Positions 61,101-64,000 of a stretch of 64,000 nucleotides of DNA are shown here, piece after piece. Source of the stretch: Scytonema sp045865695 (GTDB lineage: Bacteria; Cyanobacteriota; Cyanobacteriia; Cyanobacteriales; Nostocaceae). Location of the stretch: contig NZ_BAACAP010000199.1 in assembly GCF_045865695.1 (NCBI RefSeq), positions 1 to 64,000 of the forward strand, read 5' to 3'. The notes under the pieces were generated by a model. That model was not told the origin of the DNA, did no database searches, and was given only the letters and a program-made list of their open reading frames with translations. Position numbers and translations under genes: made by a program. Numbering within the stretch: the stretch's first letter is position 1; the number at the start of each line of letters is the position of its first letter.

Positions 61101-62498
61101 TTAACTAGCGGCTGGAAAAATTAAGAAAGAGAGTTGTTGTCGTTGAGTCGCATTATTTCTGTGACATCGTTTTTTACTCTTATGTTTTGAGCGAGTTTTC
61201 TTGACGACTCTGGGATTAGTTCTGTTTTGTGGTGGGGGAATTTCTAGGTCTAATATTTCCTGCATTAGCCAGCTAAAATATATATTAAGATTCTCAGAAT
61301 TGTCGAGATTGTGTTGAAATTGAGGAATGGCACGTCGAATCACTCGTAGGCTACCAGTGAAGCTGAGCCGTAACGGAGAAATTCCAACTATGGCGGCACT
61401 TTGAAACATGAGATAACGTATGCAATAATGTGCCAATAACCAACCATAAATTTCTTGAATTACCTCACGAGGATTCTTGGAGCGAATAGGGGTTTTCCGA
61501 CCGTTGAGATGAACTTTTAATTCGTCTAATGTAGACTCTGCTTCCCATCGTTGGTGATATTCTTGTGCGAGAAGCAATGCTGGATAGGTGCTAATATCCA
61601 TTAAATCAGTAATCAAACGGTAAACTTTTTCAGTTCCATCTTCTTCAATCACATATTCAATAACACGAACTGGAAGTCGCGTTGCACCTTTCTTTTTCGA
61701 CTTGCCATCTGGTGCAATCCAACTAAGATAGGAACCATCAGTTAAGGTTTTAACGACTTCAAATTTGACATTGGCTGGGACTCGACCGAGAAAATGGCAC
61801 TTTTGATTGATGGCAGCATAAACCATCTTGAAAGAATGCAATCCCCTGTCCCATATCAACAACATACCAGAACCAACACTTCGGAGTAGTTTTAAAGCTC
61901 CTTTTCTTTCACCAACTCGATATGGACTGATGAAGGCATCAGTAATTAAATGAGTCCCGGCTTCTAGCAAAAAAACTAATCTAGCTTTTGGGAATGCCGG
62001 ATATGTACCTTTTGGAGAACCAGGATAACCAAAGACTCGAGCATTTTCAACTGTGTCTGGGATATCAAAAACTGTCCCGTCTACAGCCATAATTCTCAGC
62101 CCTCCTAAAAAAGCACCCGGTGTTAAAATCGTTGCCAATGGTTTAGCCACCATCTCAAACAAACGAGTCATAACTGCAGGTCCAGTGCGTTGACGTGCTT
62201 CGGTAATTGAGGAGCTTGTTGGTGAAATCAAACGGACTTTCAAACTTATCCACCGTCCGGCAACACCTTGAATCAGATTTTTGAACACATCGACTATTGA
62301 CTCATGTGACCATAAACTCATAGCAATGACTAAAGCAACAACAACATGGGTGGGAAGTATTCGTTGTCGCCGTTCTTCTGAACCTGTCTTCTGAATAGCA
62401 CTCGTGATAATTTGACTGGGGATGACTTGTTCGAGGGCTGTGAGTAATTCTGTTGGGGATAATGAAGGAGGCATGACCTCAAAGTTAATCAGTGGCAT
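61101..62498 (-). CDS. IS4-family DDE transposase
   Basis: Cut-and-paste transposase of about 465 residues. Catalytic residues: first Asp in MAVDGTVFDIPD (about 137-148), second Asp in LLIWDRGLHSF (about 217-227), and Glu in the family signature YHQRWEAESTLDELK, which fits Y-x2-R-x3-E-x6-K (about 316-330). N-terminal MPPSLSPTELLTALEQVIPS with a helical region that binds the ends; the C-terminus is basic (KKTRSKHKSKKRCHRNN). The ORF extends to a TTG at 62540, but GGAG 5 bp before the ATG at 62498 supports that start. Intact, so the element may be active. Confidence 0.9.
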   Translation of the reverse strand: MPLINFEVMPPSLSPTELLTALEQVIPSQIITSAIQKTGSEERRQRILPTHVVVALVIAMSLWSHESIVDVFKNLIQGVAGRWISLKVRLISPTSSSITEARQRTGPAVMTRLFEMVAKPLATILTPGAFLGGLRIMAVDGTVFDIPDTVENARVFGYPGSPKGTYPAFPKARLVFLLEAGTHLITDAFISPYRVGERKGALKLLRSVGSGMLLIWDRGLHSFKMVYAAINQKCHFLGRVPANVKFEVVKTLTDGSYLSWIAPDGKSKKKGATRLPVRVIEYVIEEDGTEKVYRLITDLMDISTYPALLLAQEYHQRWEAESTLDELKVHLNGRKTPIRSKNPREVIQEIYGWLLAHYCIRYLMFQSAAIVGISPLRLSFTGSLRVIRRAIPQFQHNLDNSENLNIYFSWLMQEILDLEIPPPQNRTNPRVVKKTRSKHKSKKRCHRNNATQRQQLSFLIFPAAS

Positions 62499-62638
62499 GA
62501 GTCTCCAAGGTATTCTAGTTGTAGAATCATATAAATTCAATCAGTTTTTGTTCTCGAAAGCAATACGAGAACAATTTGCCGTTTCCCTAACCCACAACTG
62601 TTCCTCAAATTAGACAAAATCCGCAACACCGCTTGTGT

Positions 62639-63019
62639 ATGCCCACAAAAACTGATGATCTTCTTGCCAGAGCAGAGCTTTTGCAACAAGCCATTGCCAC
62701 TTTACAACTCCAAATCCAACAAATTAAAGCGTCTGGAGAAATTGCACCACCGGGTTGTTGTGTTTTGCGCTACCAGGCTCGCGGTAATCGAGGCACTTAT
62801 TGGTATTACAAGTTGCACGCACAACAGCCCACTTTCCCGACTAAAGAACCAAAAAAACTTAGTAAGTATAAGCATTTGGGTAAAGCTGGCAGTCCTGCTC
62901 ATATTGAGGCTGTTATGCAAGTTGCTAGAAGAACCCAAATCGATTACTTAAGCTCATGTATTGATTCTCTCAGGCAAAACTGGGTAGAGTTGTATGAGAG
63001 CCTCAAAGAGAAAAAGTAA
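62639..63019 (+). CDS. Accessory gene of the IS4-type element, unknown function
   Basis: Protein of 126 residues from ATG 62639 (in-frame GTG 62633), divergent from the transposase. N-terminal coiled-coil-like helix LLARAELLQQAIATLQLQIQ, then CCVLRYQARGNRGTYWYYKL, LSKYKHLGKAGSPAHIEAVM and a helical end. The middle vaguely resembles DUF6788-type small proteins (GxYWYxK). No catalytic motif. It may help transposition or be a passenger; not a known resistance gene. Confidence 0.55.
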   Translation: MPTKTDDLLARAELLQQAIATLQLQIQQIKASGEIAPPGCCVLRYQARGNRGTYWYYKLHAQQPTFPTKEPKKLSKYKHLGKAGSPAHIEAVMQVARRTQIDYLSSCIDSLRQNWVELYESLKEKK

Positions 63020-63108
63020 ATTCAATTCCCCATTTATTTTTCGTATAAAAAACGCGAACATATTTTGACGGTTTTTCCCCTCTATTTTCCTCAGCCCTTG
63101 CAGTATCG

Positions 63109-63443
63109 AATTAACAGTCAAGTTTTTTTGCGATCGCATGAAGGCGCAAGCTGAAAGAGCGTCGATCGCCGTGTTGACCAGAGAGTATTTTATCCTACCT
63201 TCCACACCCGCCCATTGTCACACTACGAATTTTGAACGTTTGCGGATTTGGGGTTGGCGATCGCCCTGACTTTTCACCATTTTTGTATAAAGTACAGCTT
63301 TTATAGTAGACTCGTCCGAAAAAACCGATTGTGACAGTAGGGGGTGCGTCAGGGGAGTTTTATCGCTTTATTGTTCTCGTAAACACAACGCGAACATTAG
63401 GGTCTTGATTTTCTCCCCTATTTTCCTTAACCGAGTAGTATTG
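63109..63443. repeat. Right 335-bp inverted repeat of the IS4-type element
   Basis: Reverse complement of 60692-61026 with three differences. Ends CCGAGTAGTATTG. Confidence 0.85.
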
Positions 63444-63453
63444 TACCCTGAAT
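63444..63453. repeat. Target-site duplication, right copy
   Basis: TACCCTGAAT directly after the right inverted repeat. Confidence 0.8.
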
Positions 63454-63520
63454 ATAGCCTTTCCCAGGCTAATGAAGTACACTTAATAAGATAAAGCTGT
63501 ACATCTTCACCAGGGTAAAA

Positions 63521-63910
63521 ATGAAAGCGTATTCTCTTGATTTACGTCAAAAAATACTTGATACATATTTAGAAGGTAGAATGTCACAACGTCAGTTAGC
63601 AAAAAGATTTTGTGTAACTTTAGGTTTTATTGAGAAATTACTCAAACAATATAGAGAAACAGGAACTATTGCTCCTAAAGTCAGGACACAACAAACTCCA
63701 ACAAAACTCAACGAACAACAATTGAATGTTCTCAAAGAAATAGTAGAAGCCAAGAATGATGCTACTTTGTCAGAGATTCGCGAGTCCCTTAAAGAAAAGA
63801 TAGGAATAACCATTGGTATTTCTACAGTAGATAGAATGTTACAGAAGAGGGAAATTAAATTTAAAAAAAACATTTTAACTATGGTCATAAAGAGTAAAAT
63901 TTCTATCTAG
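63521..63910 (+). pseudogene. IS630-family transposase, N-terminal part only
   Basis: 129 codons from ATG 63521. MKAYSLDLRQKILDTYLEGR followed by SQRQLAKRFCVTLGFIEKLL KQY is the helix-turn-helix start of IS630 transposases, and the second HTH-like part IRESLKEKIGITIGISTVDR MLQKREIKFKKN follows. After KKN the frame turns into ILTMVIKSKISI and stops, whereas intact relatives continue into the DDE domain; the remaining ~90 bases of the window do not show it. Either truncated or interrupted just here, so no active transposase is encoded. ATG has a weak RBS (CAGGG). Confidence 0.75.
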
Positions 63911-64000
63911 CCAGATAACGTAAAAGATACAACCATCACGATAACCTATCATTGGTTTCATCCCAGAGAACCGAAAAGCGATAAGATTCACATCTTCAGT

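Larger units (their letters stand above)
60692..63443. mobile_element. IS4-type element, 2752 bp, with 335-bp terminal inverted repeats
   Basis: Bounded by inverted repeats 60692-61026 and 63109-63443 (335 bases each, three mismatches found by eye) and by a 10-bp direct duplication TACCCTGAAT. Carries a DDE transposase gene (reverse) and a second small gene (forward). Inverted repeats of this length are far beyond the usual short ends of IS4-family elements. Confidence 0.85.

Noticed and set aside
1..64000. tRNA, rRNA or other structured RNA genes
   Set aside because: Intergenic regions were scanned by eye for T-loop and rRNA-like motifs; none was found. A small non-coding RNA cannot be excluded this way.

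Overview
The window is chromosomal DNA of a filamentous, probably heterocystous-type cyanobacterium. Evidence: form I rbcL, the NDH-1 subunit ndhD, ycf35 and ycf46, sulfolipid genes sqdB and sqdX, a GAF-GAF-PAS adenylate cyclase, a Ser/Thr kinase fused to WD40 repeats, very frequent GCGATCGC (HIP1) octamers, and many heptanucleotide tandem arrays of the STRR kind. The species cannot be named from the sequence alone.

Layout. 1-8.1 kb: 5' end of rbcL (reverse), a GNAT acetyltransferase, a secreted propeller protein, a small DUF6887-like protein, a kinase-WD40 protein, an AIM24 protein and a membrane acyltransferase. 8.1-19 kb: the urease accessory genes ureE-ureF and ureG, split by an island of about 9 kb. 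The island is a three-gene operon that matches the pPIWI-RE module (PD-(D/E)xK nuclease, DinG-like helicase, PIWI-like protein). It is divergent from an XRE repressor and an ImmA/IrrE metalloprotease, with a 20-bp perfect palindrome between them. 19-22 kb: small membrane and regulatory-looking genes. 22.6-28.5 kb: an accessory, decaying conflict region. It holds a frameshifted RHH antitoxin relic, an apparently intact CHAT-protease gene paired with a membrane protein through a shared effector-associated-like domain, two N-terminally truncated PIN toxins joined head to head, a shortened HicB antitoxin, a frameshifted nuclease remnant and a frameshifted C5 cytosine methyltransferase. 28.9-41.8 kb: core genes ndhD, thrB, ycf35, ycf46, sqdB, sqdX-cyclase (ATGA overlap) and purC. 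42-48.6 kb: the outer-envelope cluster bamA-lpxC-fabZ-lpxA-lpxB. 49.2-51.4 kb: a C5 methyltransferase with an adjacent PD-(D/E)xK endonuclease, probably a type II restriction-modification pair. 51.4-54.5 kb: repeats and small hypothetical genes. 54.5-60 kb: a giant TamB homologue. 60-64 kb: nested MITEs, then a 2752-bp IS4-type element bounded by 335-bp inverted repeats and a 10-bp target duplication, then the start of an IS630-type transposase.

How the parts work together. Carbon fixation, cyclic electron flow, sulfolipid synthesis, lipid A synthesis and outer-membrane biogenesis form the stable backbone. Gene conflict systems (pPIWI-RE island, CHAT/EAD pair, restriction-modification pair, TA relics) are inserted between these blocks, and the spaces are filled with STRR arrays and several MITE families. 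The strongest candidates for unusual biology are the pPIWI-RE island with its XRE/ImmA switch and the two-gene CHAT/EAD system. All functional calls rest on motif recognition by eye; no database search was run.
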